A stretch of DNA of 64,000 bases from Hanleya hanleyi (lineage: Eukaryota > Mollusca > Polyplacophora > Lepidopleurida > Hanleyidae): NCBI GenBank assembly GCA_036873755.1, contig JAVTVY010033844.1, forward strand, positions 1 to 64,000, in the 5' to 3' direction. The notes beneath the pieces were generated by a model. That model made no database searches and had not been told where the DNA came from. It was given only the letters and a program-made list of their open reading frames with translations. This document shows positions 1-15,500 of this stretch, one piece after another. The position numbers were made by a program, and so were the translations under genes. The first letter of the stretch is position 1. Each line of letters begins with the position of its first letter.

Positions 1-493
1 GTAAACCATACTGAACTGACCTGAACCGACCTGAACCATACTTACATGAAAGACTGACCTAATATACATTGAACATTTCAGGCTAATGAATTTGTCTGCT
101 TCGGTAATCCCCTTAATTTGATCCCCCTATCAACATTCACTCGCCCCCAATTTTGGGGACAAAATTCAATCAGCCTTTGTGACAAATTCTACCACCTCCT
201 AAAATCAGTGAAATAATGAAGAAATAATGATTTATATGCACGATTTTGAACCATTTTGTCAACTTCCTGTTCTAATGAATTTGATCACTCCCAGAATTTA
301 TGGTGGGGAATTTCACTTCCTGTGATTGAATTATTAGAGGGATTACCGAACCAACTTCAGACTTGACGCTGAGCAAGCAAACCTGTACTGTGGCAAACAA
401 TGTAGTACATGTACCAACATAGATATGATAGACAGTGGACAAGTGTATCATACACCTTGATGATTGAAATGAATATTTTCACGGCAGCTGGTT

Positions 494-579
494 TTAACGC
501 TCAAATAGCCAAGTTGTGGTAATCATAGACAGATTGCTGGTGTGCAAGGCCTGCCTTGTTTCCTTCTCACTAAACAGGA
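494..579 (-). CDS. FRMD8: FRMD8 candidate terminal exon
   Basis: The strong branch/acceptor run CATCTTTCTAACTTTAG precedes 86 bases that stay open in the required phase. They encode about 27 residues and end at the TAA at 494-496. No homology supports it, because vertebrate FRMD8 tails are only about ten residues here. It is offered as the best splice-consistent ending found downstream of the 1578 donor. Confidence 0.3.
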
Positions 580-3500
580 CTAAAGTTAGAAAGATGGGAA
601 TCCATGAATCCATTTCGCTCACTCAGGCCAGCTTTTCCCCTGATGGATAAAAATACAGAACCAAGAAAATGAGTTTAAATAGAACTAGGAAAAAGAAATT
701 GTAAAATTCATGTATACATGTATATAAATCCCAATTAATAAAATTGTGCATACTTAATTATCATTGTACATGACTAGTGACTAGATAAGGTAAACATATA
801 AGGATTTGAAAAGAATGTTTTTTGGTGTATTTCTGTTGCCATCATCATGGATTTGGAATGACATATGTGTTCAACAAGACTGGGTATCTCCATCGTGTTG
901 AACAAATATGTCAAACTTAATATGGAATGCATCCAAATGACAAAAATATCTGTTGAAAGTTACAGTACACCTTGCTCCATTTTCTGTCTATCCATTCAGT
1001 TTATGATCAGTCAGATTACAACAGTTAATTATTACTTGTTATAACTAATTATAAAACCTGCAACTGAGACGAATAATGAACAAGGAATGGCTTCCATGAT
1101 GACATCCTAAATTTGCTGCACTGTAGTTGAAAGGTGAAATGCAAAGGTTTTTAGATTCTTCTTTTCATTCATATTTTATATGTTGAATAAAGATAGAAAT
1201 ATCAGTCTATCGAATTCGCTTGATTTAATTTAAAGAATTTTGTCTGCTAGAAGCTGTTAAAAGTTGGTATAAACTGTCATTTCTTGTCTTTCCTTGATTG
1301 TGACGTTAACTCGGACCAGTTCCCTGAAAAATGAACATCACAAATATTGATGTCCAACTAGGTGGTCTGAATTGACGTCACAAACTAGCATGAAACAAGG
1401 GTAGATTTTCTGAACTAATAGAGACAAAATATCAAACAAAGTAGATTGATAGCATCATCATTAAATCAACTGAAGATCTTTGCATTTCACCTTTAAAATG
1501 GGAGCATAGGACGCGAACATAACCCGTCGTAAATGTATATAAGCTGTGTTGGATATTGTTCAATTTATTGAACCTACCTTCAACTGTGTACGTGCCAAGG
1601 CACAACTGGTCTAGTTTGTTTGTACACTTTCTGAATGAATCTGAAACAAGAAAAACATAGGAATGAATATTCCGAGTCCTAATTCTATATTCTCTGCTGA
1701 ACTGAAGGTGTGTCCGTGAACCTGCCATCATAAAGATAACACATAGACAGTATTTACACAGTATTATCTTCAAAGTACTGATACCATACCAGGGTTAGAT
1801 CTAGGGTCTCACAACATATTTACATGAGATTGATCTAATCAAAACCCCTCCGCTTTCCCCAAGTGATCAAGACCCACGTGTAGTGTGAATTGCGGAAGAG
1901 ATAGTACTATGTGGAATGATCAAGCTAAAGGAAATTTACAATTCGCAGTACATGGATGTATCAACAGTTCAGTGTATGCAGTATAGAACTAAGCATGCTA
2001 AGTATTACAGTTTTGCAGATATACATGTAGTTGGCTACATTCAAGCATACAAGACAGAAATAGAATTAATATATCTGTAAAAGGGCATAATTCTTTAAAA
2101 TATGGGGCAGAGGGGAGCCACTTTCGATAGGCATCTGACTTAGCGCTAGATAAATAAGTGTTAAAAATTTGGTGGTTGTGTCTCCAGCGGTTTTGCCTAA
2201 AATGCAGTAACGGTCGGATGCACATGGTGACGACAATACCCCCCCCCCCCACCCCCCCGAGATCAAAATGGCTGAGGGGTAAGAATACAAGTAGATAAAT
2301 AAGTTTCCAAAATTTAACACCTGTACTGAACACGGATCTTCAGATATAACTTGTACATTCAACTACAGATCACAGAATCTGAGATTATTACATCCGAAAG
2401 GGGCATAACTCCATAAAATACGGGCCGAGACAACTATTTTTTTTGTAGGTATTTCGACTACAACTGAATTAAAAAGTTTCCTAATAATTTGGTAGCTGTA
2501 CCAAACACAGTTAATTATATATAACTGGTTACATTATCACAAAATCAGAGAGAACTGCAGCCGAAAAGGGGCATAACTCTGTAGAATAAGGGCCAAAGCG
2601 AGTAATTTTTTGTTGGTTTCTAGAATACAACAATATAAATAAGTTTTCAAAATATAGTAGCTATATCGTACACAGTCACAGTTCTGCAGATATCGTTGGT
2701 TACATTCAAGCATATAGGACAGAAATAGAAATTAATATATTTTTAAAGGGGCATAACTCTGTAAAATATGGGCCGAGGGAAGCAAATTTTGAAAGGCGTC
2801 TGATTTAGCACTAGATATATAAGTGTATAAAATTTGGTGGTTGTGTCTCAAGCAGTTTCCCTAAAATGCGGTAACGGACGGACAGATGGACGGACGTACA
2901 TGGCAGCGACAAAACCCCAAGGCCAAAATGGCCGAGGGGTAAAAAAGGACATGGGTATAAAAGCAAATAACTAGTTTCCACACACAATCAAATAAGTTTC
3001 CCTCAGAAAGCCGACCTGACTCAACTTGAGAGTGAAGGTTGAAGTAAATTGGCTGCAGTTTGTGTAAGAATACACCAAAAATAAATGCAGCACAGTTCAG
3101 CAATCAGACATTGCTTGGATGTATGCCCCCCTTTCAGGATGTGAGGTAAAAGCATGGCAGATCCATCTGCATAATAGTTACTCAACATGTAAGTATCAAT
3201 CTTATTCACCAAGTTGTTAATTATGGATACTGATGATAAAAGGCCATGGAAACTTGAATATGCACACCTACATGATACTAATCATCTACTTATAAAATTT
3301 CTAACTTCTTTGGCAATTATTAAGGGAGATACAGCCTGGAAAACAATGTACAAAAGTATTTATTGGAGTAGTCAATAAAGGGACATAACCCTGGGTACAA
3401 AACCGCATCTGACCCTGCGTACATTAGTTTTCAATAGTATTTTCACCTATTCTTGAATCGTCATGGATGTGTTCAAATTAAGGCAGATCATCAAGTATGG

Positions 3501-6500
3501 TTAAATACAATGGTCTGTGAAGCCCTAATATGGATAGCCAGTGACGTAAACAGGTGAGATAACAGAGAACACTCTTGAAATAATCCAATATATTTGAAAT
3601 TTATAATAATTAGCACATTTTAATCGGGTGATATGTCATTTTTTGTCCAATAAATTACAACACAATCACCAGATTTAACATTGGGTAGATTTTGTTTACT
3701 TGATATGTGGGTATGCGAGTAAATCACAGATCAATATCTTGGTTTTTCCTCTCCATATTCAGACCATACATAATTAATGCAATTTCCATGTAAAATTATT
3801 GAAGGATACAATATATCGTATAGAAATATAAACATTTCACATTATAGAATGACAACGAACATTTTACAACAGTGGTAACAATGAACACAAGTGAGCTGAA
3901 CGGTGTTGGTAATATGTACGACACAACGTGAAACAGGGAATAGAACAGGAGTTGATACGTGTGACATTCGGTAATCTCTCTAATAATTCAACCACTTTTA
4001 GACCAGTTGTTTGGTCAATTAAATTTAAAATTGGACCGAAGAACTTTTTTTTTCCACATATTGTAAAGCAACCCAACTGAACAGTTCTGAACAATCAGTG
4101 CTGAATATTGGCAGAATATTTTTGGGAATTTGCTTCTTAGGTGTGTTTTAGTATGTGCGAATTATTAAAAGAGAGATTACCATAGTGTAATACAGAGAAC
4201 AGAACAGGAGTTGACCATGTGTACAACATAAGCTTATGCAGGAAGCTGGGCATTGTTGGTCATGTGTACACACAAGGTGATATAAAGAATAAAACAAGAG
4301 CTGGTGATGTGTAAGACATAAGGTGATACAAGGAATGGAACACAAGTTGACCATGTGTAAGACACAAGGTGATAAATGAAGCAGAACAGGAGTTGGTAAT
4401 GTGTAAGACATAAGGTGATACAAGGAATGGAACACGAGCTGACCATGTGTAAGACACGAGGTGATACATGAAGCAGAACAGGAGTTGGTAATGTGTAAGA
4501 CATAAGGTGATACATGGAGCAGAGCAGGAGTTGGTAATGTGTAAGACATAAGGTGATATTAGGAGTGGAACAGGAGTTCGCCATGTGTATGACATAAGGT
4601 GATATTAGGAGTGGAACAGGAGTTGGCCATGTGTATGACATAAGGTGATACACAGAACAGAACATGAGTTGGCCATGTGTATGACATAAGGTGATATTAG
4701 GAGTGGAACAGGAGTTGGCCATGTGTATGACATAAGGTGATATTAGGGAGTGGAACAGGAGTTGGTCATGTATATGACATGAGGTTATACTGGGAACGGA
4801 ACAGGAGTTGGCAATGTGTACGACATAAGGTGATATAAGGAATGGAACAGGAGTTGGCCATGTGTATGACATGCGGTGATACATGGAGCAAAACAGGAGT
4901 TGGTAATGTGTCGACATAAGGTGATATTAGGAGTGGAACAGGAGTTGGCCATGTATATGACATGAGGTGATACAGGGAACGAACAGGAGTTGGTAATGTG
5001 TACGGCATAAGTTTATACTCGAAATGGAACAGGAGTTGGCCATGTGTATGACATAACTTGACGGGGAACAGAACCGAAGTTTGTAATACATATGACATGG
5101 TGGTTGAAGGTGCATTTATGATAGTGTCCCATCTATAAACACAAGAAACACAATGGATCCCAGCATAGTAAAGACAACAGTGAGGGTGATAGCAAATTGG
5201 GGTAATATTAATCAATTCCTACCATCTGCATCAGTCTCTGAAAATATATTGTTGAAGCATGTATAAATGTACTAAATGTAGAGGATTCTTAGGTTCACCA
5301 TGTCCACTTATTTTTTGATAAGATCAGAAGTTATAATTCCATGGTGTGCCACACTATCCTCAAATCTAAGACAGGCTGATATAGCTGCTGCAAGGTACAA
5401 AATGCAACATTAGATTCTATTCAATGCAAACCAGGTTCAAATTAGCTGAATGCAAAGTATCCTTGAGAGAGCCAAAAACAGTTCCGTTTATTAGGCAACA
5501 CAAATTTTATTTTTTGTTTCACAAGCAGATTATAATTATTATTTTTTTTCCAGATTCTAGGCAATGATATTTTGACATTTTGGACAGGGCCAGACGAGCA
5601 GAAACTCATCTACCCACAAAAAGAAAGGGACGAACTTCAAATGTCCAGGTTTATTTTTATTACCACCTTCAATCTTGAAAAAAACTCAGCCCATGAAACA
5701 AAACATAAAATTGGTGTGACCTTGGACATGTTTAAGAAAAGAAAATGGCGACCTTGTTCTGAAGTTCTATCAAAAATGGCGACCTTGTTCTGACATTCTA
5801 CCAAAAATGGCGACCTTGTTCTGACGTTCTAGCAAAAATGGTGACCTTGTTCTGATGTTCTACCAAAAATGGCGACCTTGTTCCGACGTTCTATCAGATC
5901 AATAAGGATGAGGAATATAGGACTTACCAGGTACAGCACTGTCAGTGACATCACCTGGCGTGTGTTTTCTCTGCAGCTTCAAATTCACACAGGACTCTAT
6001 TAAGGCATCCATCAGCTTAGCCTGGCAGTGACACAACAGAGATTATATTGTATGTCAAGTACATGAGAAATAATTACTGACAGCGATTCCAGCACTGCGG
6101 TGAACACTTTGAACATTATTTTAGATTCTTATATGATGAATAATCAAATCACTGTGGGAAATAAAGTGGATTCTGAATATTAATAAAATCACATGATATG
6201 TGGCTGATGAGAGTTGGAATGTGTCAAATTTTGGCTGAAGATGTCTTCATCATGCAAACTATGATTAACCAGGTCCTGATTCAGGCCGTTTTTGATGGGT
6301 TGGGTGCCATGAGATTGGGCAAATGTATAATTTCTTCTTTAAAGTTGTCAGGCTGTATAGCATTTTATATTCCTAGAGGCTGTATGGGTTTCGGCAGTCC
6401 CACACTGGGGTCTATTTCATTATGCCTTGCCAGGCTCTGTGTCATGTATGGGTGCCCAAACTAAAAGTTTAAATCAGGCCCTGTTACCAGAATTGAAATA

Positions 6501-9500
6501 TTGAAACTAGTACCCTGGGTAATAAGCCAGATTTACCTGATATGAGTCGACGATGAGTAGTTTGGAGTCTTGTCGAGATTCTGGACAGACAAACTGTAGA
6601 TAGAGAATTGGGGGATCGTCCTCCTTTTTAGGGTCCTTGTACTGCCATGAGAACCTCTCATATGGCACTGCCAGAAGCAACTCCTGCTCAAATATAGCAA
6701 TTGTTGAGGTCATAACATGGGAACTCACATAAGCGAAAAGTACAACACAGGTACATGGTAGTACATATTGTACATTTGCAGAATACTAGCATATTACCAA
6801 TATTGTGATTGTGTCATTGTTCCTCACCGCAAGTCACAGGGGACTACTTCTAAGATCATATTGCTAACCATTGATGTGTTGTTTTGCTCCCTGGGACACA
6901 GATAGCCTCGGATGCATGCCCATGTCACAGCATGCTTCCGAACACAGACAAACAACTATATTTCTCATAGATCAGCATTTATTCCTTCAGAACTTAACAA
7001 CACAATGTAGTTCCACCAACTCCAAAGTTTATGTACCCACCAAGGACTTCCACTATCACAGACGAGTCATTATCAACATGATCAACAGTGTACTTAGAGT
7101 TAGCTCCCCTACACCAGGCAGTTTTGCAATGTGACACTAGACACATGTATGCAATACAGACATATAGTCCTTCCTTGTCTGAGTTTTATAATATGTGGGC
7201 TCTGCAATAGACAGAAAAACTGAATAGTAACAATTTGATAGGCATACAGTATATATGCAAAGATAACAACTATAAGGCTCAGCAATAGCAAAGTTGTTAT
7301 CCATATAATAACCTGGGGTAAACAGAATGGTGCTTGTATATCACCCTGTTCAAACTGAAGTACCTGTGTGTTTACAGACTAGATTCTTTCGAAGTACTAA
7401 CTTACATTTTTCTCTCTGTCTATAACACAGACCCCGTCTGTACTGATGGATACATAGACCAGTTTGTCCTGGAATCCTCTCAGAAACTGTAATTTACTCG
7501 TCCTATCTACATCTCCCTTGAAATATGCTCCCCTGTAGCAATATAACATAATAAGGTCACAACAATGAACCAAATTTCCTCAAATATCATTCTACCATAC
7601 CGTAAACTGGGTATATGGCATAGCTGATAATGCGACAAACACAACGCTGACAGTTTGTGAATGTTACAGATTATCTCATAGCTTGGGTTTTCCCCAGAAG
7701 CATGATGGGAAAATTGGATTGACCAATGGAAAGCGGTAAAACCGTTACGAGTATACAAGTACATGACTTGGAAAATGTAAATGATACAGTGAGAGGCAGT
7801 GGACATGGTAAAAACTGATTGATATAACTATTTATAATAGGGACTAAATCAAGAATAAAATTGTTGAATGAAGAAACAACAAGTCCACTATTAAGACAAT
7901 TAGCATGGTATTTAGATCTTACCCTAACACATACAGATGTACTTACCCATAGAACGGGTAAGTGTATAGAATTTTCAAATAGCTCTTGTAAAGTTCCTGT
8001 AAAATCTGGTCCACAGCCTTCGAACGATAGCTATGTGAGACAATTTGGTGTGCTGACTCCAATCTAAGGTGAATCTCCGTCTCAGTTTTTCTAGGCCAAA
8101 TCCCTTGCATGGAGAATGACCACTTCTTTCCCTTGTGCATGAAATCTGGATAGAACTGTTCTAAACTTGTCCTGGGGAGAAAAATCATCAAATTCAATCA
8201 TCATTATGGAATTCAGTGAGGAATTGACCACATGTTGCATGTGTGTCCAGTTGAATTGATGGCATTGTTAGAAATAGCATGTGAAAGACAAGTGCAGCTG
8301 TGCTATCATCCAGGCATATCAGAGGTAAGAAACATTAGCTCTTCAGACTATGCAAGGTGGTCATGCGCTCTACAGCACTGGCATTTGATCCTGGTAAAAT
8401 ATAGCGCGAAAAAATATCCTTCCAATACCGGTGTTGAAACTTTACACATCCACTGGATACGAGTAATCATTTTTATATTTGAGAAATTTCAAGAAATCTG
8501 TTCAGAATCAAACAAAGTTGCCATTACTTCACAAGTTTAAGCATTGATTGCAGACTGCTTGTCATATGCTATAATATTGATGGATTGCTGTCATTGGGTC
8601 TCCAAAATAACATAAGAGGTATTGGTGATTTTCTTTGTTTCTGAATGGATTTCCTAGAAATTTCCAATTGTGTCTGGATGCTGCAAAAAATATCCCTGCC
8701 AGGAGATTATTCAATGCTGATATTTATTGATTAAAAACACTGTGAACATTGTTGATGAGAATTGTTACTTCAATCTGAGAATTGTGGGTTCCACTCATGT
8801 GTTGCTGATACTAACACGGACACCAACGCTGATATTTATTGGTTAAAATCACCGTGGACATTGTTGATAGGAATTATGTTACTTCAGTCTGAGAATTGTG
8901 AGTTCCACTCATATATCATCGTAACCACTAACCTGTAGAGGGCTTCTATGTGTGTTTTAGGGTCATAATGTCCCAGATGTATAAGAGCGGACAGGCCAGC
9001 TAAGGTGTCGTAGTCCTCAGGACTGACCACGTATCTCCCCTCAAGAACATTGAACTTGGCCTCCTGGTACAGGTACAACAGCACCTCCTTGTCGTTGATC
9101 TGAAGCAGAACATAACAGCATAGCTCATAACACTGGGAGGCAAAGAATTGGAATCCTGAGAGAAAGTGACCATACACTGTACAAGTGATCAAACCAAATA
9201 ATTGTTTATATGCACCAGGGCAGGAAATGGAAGCAAGGTCAGGGGGTTTACTTGACAACTTACAAAAACTGACCCAGCCTGCAACTCTTAGAAAGTCACA
9301 ACTAGCAGAAATCAAACATTTATAAACAATGTTTCTGTTTGTAACTAAGTCAAACCTGCTTTAATTAATGCCATTAATCCCTTATTAATTGCACAATCAA
9401 ACGTAGAAAACGGAAGTTTAAAAGAAAAAGTTAACTCCCCTAGGAGAGAGTTGTCCGCCCCTAGGAGAGCTCTCCACTCAAATCCAGCGTGGTCACTATA

Positions 9501-12500
9501 TAGGCGACTGTAGCCTCATTTCTCATCCTCTTTCTCAAACCGAGACCAGTAATGAAACAAGGCCGCGGTACGAGGGGACGGAAGGGTGGGCACATTAAAT
9601 TAAAGCAGGTTTGACTTAGTTACAAACAGAAACATTGTTTATAAATGTTTGATGTTTGTTGCCTAAGTCTTAAACCTGCTTTAATTAATGCCACAGTACC
9701 AACATACGGAGGTGGGAACCTCGGTCTTGTAGTATAACAAAGTAGGCTAAGTGACCGCTGGAATAACACAGAAAAACATGGGCATAGCATGAACAATCCA
9801 TAATCAACAAATGAAACCTTGATTATCAACATAAAAAGGTTAAACATGTGAATAAGATACTGATGTACTTATCTTTGATTGTTCACAGCCATGTAGCTGT
9901 GTTTGTGGTGTGGAAATTATTAGTTTCCCCCCGAGAGAGTACTGCAACGAAGTGTATAGGTACTACTCGGGAAGCCGTCTTTACCAAGAGAGGACCTCAA
10001 CCCCGGGGATATATAGTCTACTTGGTAAGGCTTATTTATCTTGGCTGTTCCTAAGACCGGTCGAGGCAGGGTCTGTTCCGGGCCTAGTGATCGCCAAGTC
10101 ACACCACTCTCAGTCCACAATCGTCTTCCATCCAACCATCATTCTAGGGAGTTGAGTGCAAAAGACGGCGCTGAGATCATTGAGAAGGACGTCAGATTCA
10201 ACCTGAAGGACACAATCAAAAACCACATTAAGGTAAAGATCACACTCACCATGGATACATACATCTTAGGGTGATGATACAGTGTCTGACATCTCTTTAG
10301 AGGATCCAAGGTCGTCCATCTGACTTATTTCTTCCTTCCATATGAGATCAATCAATTGTGGACCAATAGTATGAATGAGATGAGATGATACAGCAATTTG
10401 CAGATTTGCTGTGATGATTCAAACTGCCGCCCCCCCCCCCTTTTTTGGAATTTAGTTGACCACGTGTTGGGCCGCTATTAACGGCCCAAACGTGGATATC
10501 CCTTCTGCCTGGACTGACATATCTCTCAGATAGAAGTTGGTGAACGTGGAGTTCGCCGTCCAGGCACAAGATTGGACAATGTCATGGAGGGACAAATTCT
10601 TCCATAATGGCCATGACGAAGCAATGGCGCGAATCTCATGAGAAGAAGCATTCGACAACAGAGGGGGAGCGTCTATGGCCAACTGATAAGACCATTTAAT
10701 GGTTTTCTTCAACCACGCGGCGATGGTATTTTTGGTAATATCACGCAAAGCCGACGGGCGAAGAGACAGAAATAACAGGCGCCGAGAGCCGCGAGCGGAG
10801 TCGGTACGAGTAAGATAGTGGCGAATAGCCCGGACCGGGCATAACAGGAGGTCGTCTTCGAGCCCATGCACAAAGTCTGACAACGCCGGTATGGAGTACG
10901 ATCGTTGAGCGCACGGACCTGAACGCACAGACTCATTTTTGGCAATAAATTCAGGAATGGGCCGAAAAGAAATGCGAGACCAATCCGCCGTCCAGGTCAT
11001 AGAAGATCTTTCAAGGGCATGAAGTTCAGATACTCTAGACGCTAAAGCAAACGCCGCCAAAAAGGCGGTCTTATAAGACACAGCTTTAATAGAGGCGGAT
11101 TCCAAAGGTTCAAAGGGTGGATGAATCAAAGCACACAGAACCACACCAATATCCCATTTCGGTAACAGTTGGCGCGTACAGCGAGACTGTAACGCGAAGG
11201 CGCGAATGAGCGCAGAGATATTATCGTTTAGACTAATGTCTACACCCGAAGTAAGGCGTAACACCCTAGCCAGAGCAGATCGATACCCTTCAATGGTGCT
11301 GATTTGAAACTTCTTATCACGATGAAGATGAAGGAGAAAGTCAGCTACTAGGGAAACAGAGGCAGAGTCGGGATCGGCATCATGTCCTCGGCACCAGGAG
11401 ACGAAATAGGCCCATTTCGCCTGATAGAGCTGCGCTGTGGAAGATCGATTGGCTGAAACCATCGTTCGTGCAACCTCTGCTGAAAATCCCTGGACTGCGA
11501 GAGCATTCTGGATAGTCTGCAAACGTGTAGGTTGAGCCACCGAGGGTTGTGATGAAATAACCCGTGCGGTTGACGTAACAGGTCGGGCCACACTGGCAAA
11601 CGACGTGGCGGGGCGGTGAGAAGCGGGAGCAATACCGGAAACCACTGTCGCCGAGGCCACCACGGGACTACGAGTAGAATGATGCAATCGTGACGGGTAA
11701 TCTTCTGAAGTACTTCCAGAATTAGGGCGATCGGCGGGTATGCATAAGCCAGGAAGTTGTCCCAATTGATTGACAGGGCGTCGATGTCGAAGGCTTGAGG
11801 ATCCCGAATCGGACTGACAAACAGGGTCAATTGGGCGTTGTTTCTCGTAGCAAACAGATCGATCAGCGGCGACTCCCAGATGACGGAGATCTGCTGGAAC
11901 ACCTCCGGATGAAGTTGCCACTCGGTCTGAAGAACGGTGTCCGGACGCGATAAGCTGTCCGCTAAGACATTGAGCCGGCCCGGAACATGGCGGGCGTGAA
12001 GATGGATGTGATGAATACGAGTCCACTCGTAGAGATCCCACACAAGGCGAAACATTGGAAGCGAGCGTGTTGTTCCCAACTTGTTGATGTGAGCAATCAC
12101 TGTGGAATTGTCCGTCGCAATGAGAAGAGACGAGTACATGAGACGATGACTCCAATGTTGCACTGCCAGAATGACTGCCTTCATCTCCAGAAGGTTGATG
12201 TGAAGACTGGCATCCAACGTTGACCATCTGCCGGATACTACTAATTCGTCCAGATGGGCACCCCAACCGGTCTCGGACGCATCGGTGTACAGATGATGAC
12301 TCGGAGCCGGAAAACGGAATGGAACGCCCTGCATGACGTTGAGCCGGGATTGCCACCAGATCAGATATGGATGAAGCGACGTCAATACCGGCACCGCTGG
12401 ATTTATGGAAGGAGTCTGTAGGTAAGGATACAGATGATACTGTAGTGGACGCACCTGTAGTCGGCCGTAATGAGTTAGGTCCTGAGTGGAAGTGAGCAAA

Positions 12501-15500
12501 CCTACCAAACTTTGCCACTGTTGACGTGTCCGTGACGTTGATGACAAAAACTTTCGGATGATCAGCTGAATTTTGTCCCAACGATCTTCCGGAGGATACA
12601 CCAGTTGATGACGGGTATCGAACACTGCGCCGATGTAACGGCGAACTTGAGCCGGGACCAACTCTGACTTGAGAGGATGAGGGATGAATCCTAGATGACG
12701 TAAGACCAGAAGTGTGAACTGGACTTGCATGTTGAGACGGGACTCGTCCGCTGCCCATAGGAGGATGTCGTCTATATAAACCTCTATCTGAATACCCCGC
12801 AGGTGTAGAAAAGCCATGACCGGTGAGGTAATGCGGGTAAACAGCCAAGGGGCTATGTTGACCCCGAATGGGAGAACCTGCCATTCGAAACGGCGTTCGT
12901 TGACAACGAAGCGGAGATAACGGCGATGACGAGGATGAATTGGAACATGAAGATACGCGTCCTGCAGATCGACTGAGGCCAGCCAATCCCGAAGATGTAC
13001 ACGGGCCCGAATCGATGAAACAGTCGGCATCTTGAAATGAGGGGGGAGGGCGAGATGAAACTTGTTTAACACTTTTAGATCGATCACCATCCGCATCTGG
13101 GGCGAGTCTTTCTTGGGAACCAGAAACACGTGGCTGTAAAACCCAAAACTGTCCTCTGTCGGCGGTAATTCTCTGACCGCTCCCTTCTCGATGAGCGTGT
13201 TGACAGACGAGAGTAGAGTCTGCACGTGACTCGCAGAGACTGGTAGGCGGGATGGGCGTGGCCAAACGATAAGTTTGGGGAGGGAACGAAAAGTGAACAG
13301 GAAGCCGCGCTCCAAAACTCTCAAAATCCAGGTGTCGTCGGTGATGAGGCGCCAATTGTCTATGAAGTATTGAAGGCGGCCGCCCACAACATGATGATTG
13401 AACAACCGGAAAAGAGGAGGCTGCAAAACTTCGGCTTGATCTGATCCGGGAACTCGATAGTCATTTACTGGAACGACCACCCCTCTTGGTTGATTTACCA
13501 CGAAAGGAACGGCGCCCTCGCCGTGGAGGTTTGTCAATACCCCGAAACCTCCCCCGAGTGCCGCCATCTTGTTAGGTGGAAGAGGAGTTACGACCCCGCC
13601 TCGAGCGACGATCCGACGAACCACCCCGAGCAACAGCCCCAATCAAACGCGCAGTACGTTCCTCGCGGATGACAGGTACAACAGACTCAATAGAATTGTT
13701 GAAAATGGCGCTGGAAGCTAATGGTTGATGAAGCAGAAAATCCTTAACCATAAAGGAGACGTCCGGCTTGACCGCCTTAAGTAAGGCGTTGCGTTGCGCT
13801 TGGAGAAGCGAAACGTAAGAAAAAGAAGTGGCCTGAATAACTTGATGATTAGCCTGCACTAGGGTTTCAATGAAACCCCGCAAATAAGCAACACGACCCG
13901 CAGACAAAGAAGTCGATCCATCGTCCCGGTGTAACTCCGGGTCCAAGGCAATCCGCGAAGTCGCCAACAAAAACCAATCAGTGATTGAGGAAGCACGTTG
14001 GATTGCCAATAACATCTCTTGAATATTCTCCACAGTTTTGGTATTGAATTCAAGTGGAGTCGACTTAGCTGATTTAGAAACCTGAGATAAATCTCGATCA
14101 CGCTTGGGTGGGTTGTCAGGTAACACATTATCATGAAGACGATAGGAAACTCCGAGACTAGGCTTCTTAAATTTATTGTCATCTTGTAACTGACGATCAA
14201 ATTTGTCTAAATGATCTGCCCATGCTGGAGACGGAGCACATGTACGAGTAGCATCCGGCTTAGAAGTAGCTAATGCAGAGTCCGCAGCTGTCCGGCACTT
14301 ACCACTAGAAGAAACCTTCGAAGGAACGGGCATATCCGGAACCAACGCTAAAAGCGCCTGCATATTAAGCGAAAGATCCATCTTCGACGTATCTTTGACA
14401 CTAGCCTGAGAGGAAGAAGAATCATCCGACTCACTCGACAAACCGGAGACTGAGAACAAGACGATAAATCATAATCCACCAAATGATCAAGGACAGGGGC
14501 TCGTTGATAATGAACATGGTAACCTTGATCAGATGGAGCCGAAACCCCAGGAAAACGGTGAGCAGAATCAAGAGAATGAACTGTCGACGTACGAGAACGG
14601 CGTACCGGTGAACGGGAACGCCGTAAAATAGTACCAGAATGAACCGGTGGACGAGAACTACGGACCGGAGAACGAGATCGTCGAACCGAGGTAACAGAAT
14701 CACGAACAGGCGAAAACAAACGATGAGGTGGTGAACCCGAGCGTTGTGTACGAGAATGTGAATGGTAATGTGAACCTGAGTGTCGTGTAGCAGTATGTGA
14801 ACGACGATGTGAAGAATCAACAATAGCGGGGCTTGATGTTCGTAAGCCCGCAACCTGAACACTTAATGGTAGGACCGAACAGGCTTCCATAGATTTTTCA
14901 GCATTAGGAAAACTATGTCTAGTCTTAACCCGTAAAGGAGAAATTGACACTCTACGTCGTTTCTTTGATTTCTTCCTACTAACATGTACATGTGGAGAAC
15001 CAATAGGTAAGGGAGAAATAACCTGGGGTGAAGATTCCTTTTGTTCGACGGGAACAATAGACTGGCCAGGCTTGACCGACCTGGCCTTTGTTAAGCGTAA
15101 CAAAGGAACTGGATTTGGATCGACCCTAGACAATGAAACACCGGACCAGGTCAAGCTGTCTAGCAACCTGGAATTATCATCGTGTAGGACGGTCCCGCTC
15201 GGAGGTATACAAACTGACACGGGTGACTGAGGATCTTGACCAGCCCGGTCAAGATCCTCATTACACTTCATATCATTAACTAAAGAAATCTCTAAGACCC
15301 GTCTGTCGATCTCCGACAAAGACGAGTCATCACAAGCATGTAACAGAAAAGCTCGGCGGGCCTGGGCATAATTCTTCCAGGCCGCCGGATTCCATAATAC
15401 ACATTCCGCGCACGTAGACGCCCGGTAACATAAATCTTTGCAAGAAAAGCAAGCAGTATGAGCGTCTAAAGGGGATAAATCTTTCCCGCACGTACGACAA

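Noticed and set aside
4148..5215. Long overlapping minus-strand ORFs (up to 227 codons) with SYTLPTPVLLHVSPYV-like protein
   Set aside because: All three frames are equally open and give the same low-complexity pattern, because the 46-bp minisatellite shifts frame each unit. No start context, splice signal or homology.
10452..13355. A single 967-residue recombinase protein
   Set aside because: Only the last third (from about 11.5 kb) has recombinase motifs. The rest is low-complexity translation of the RT gene in another frame.
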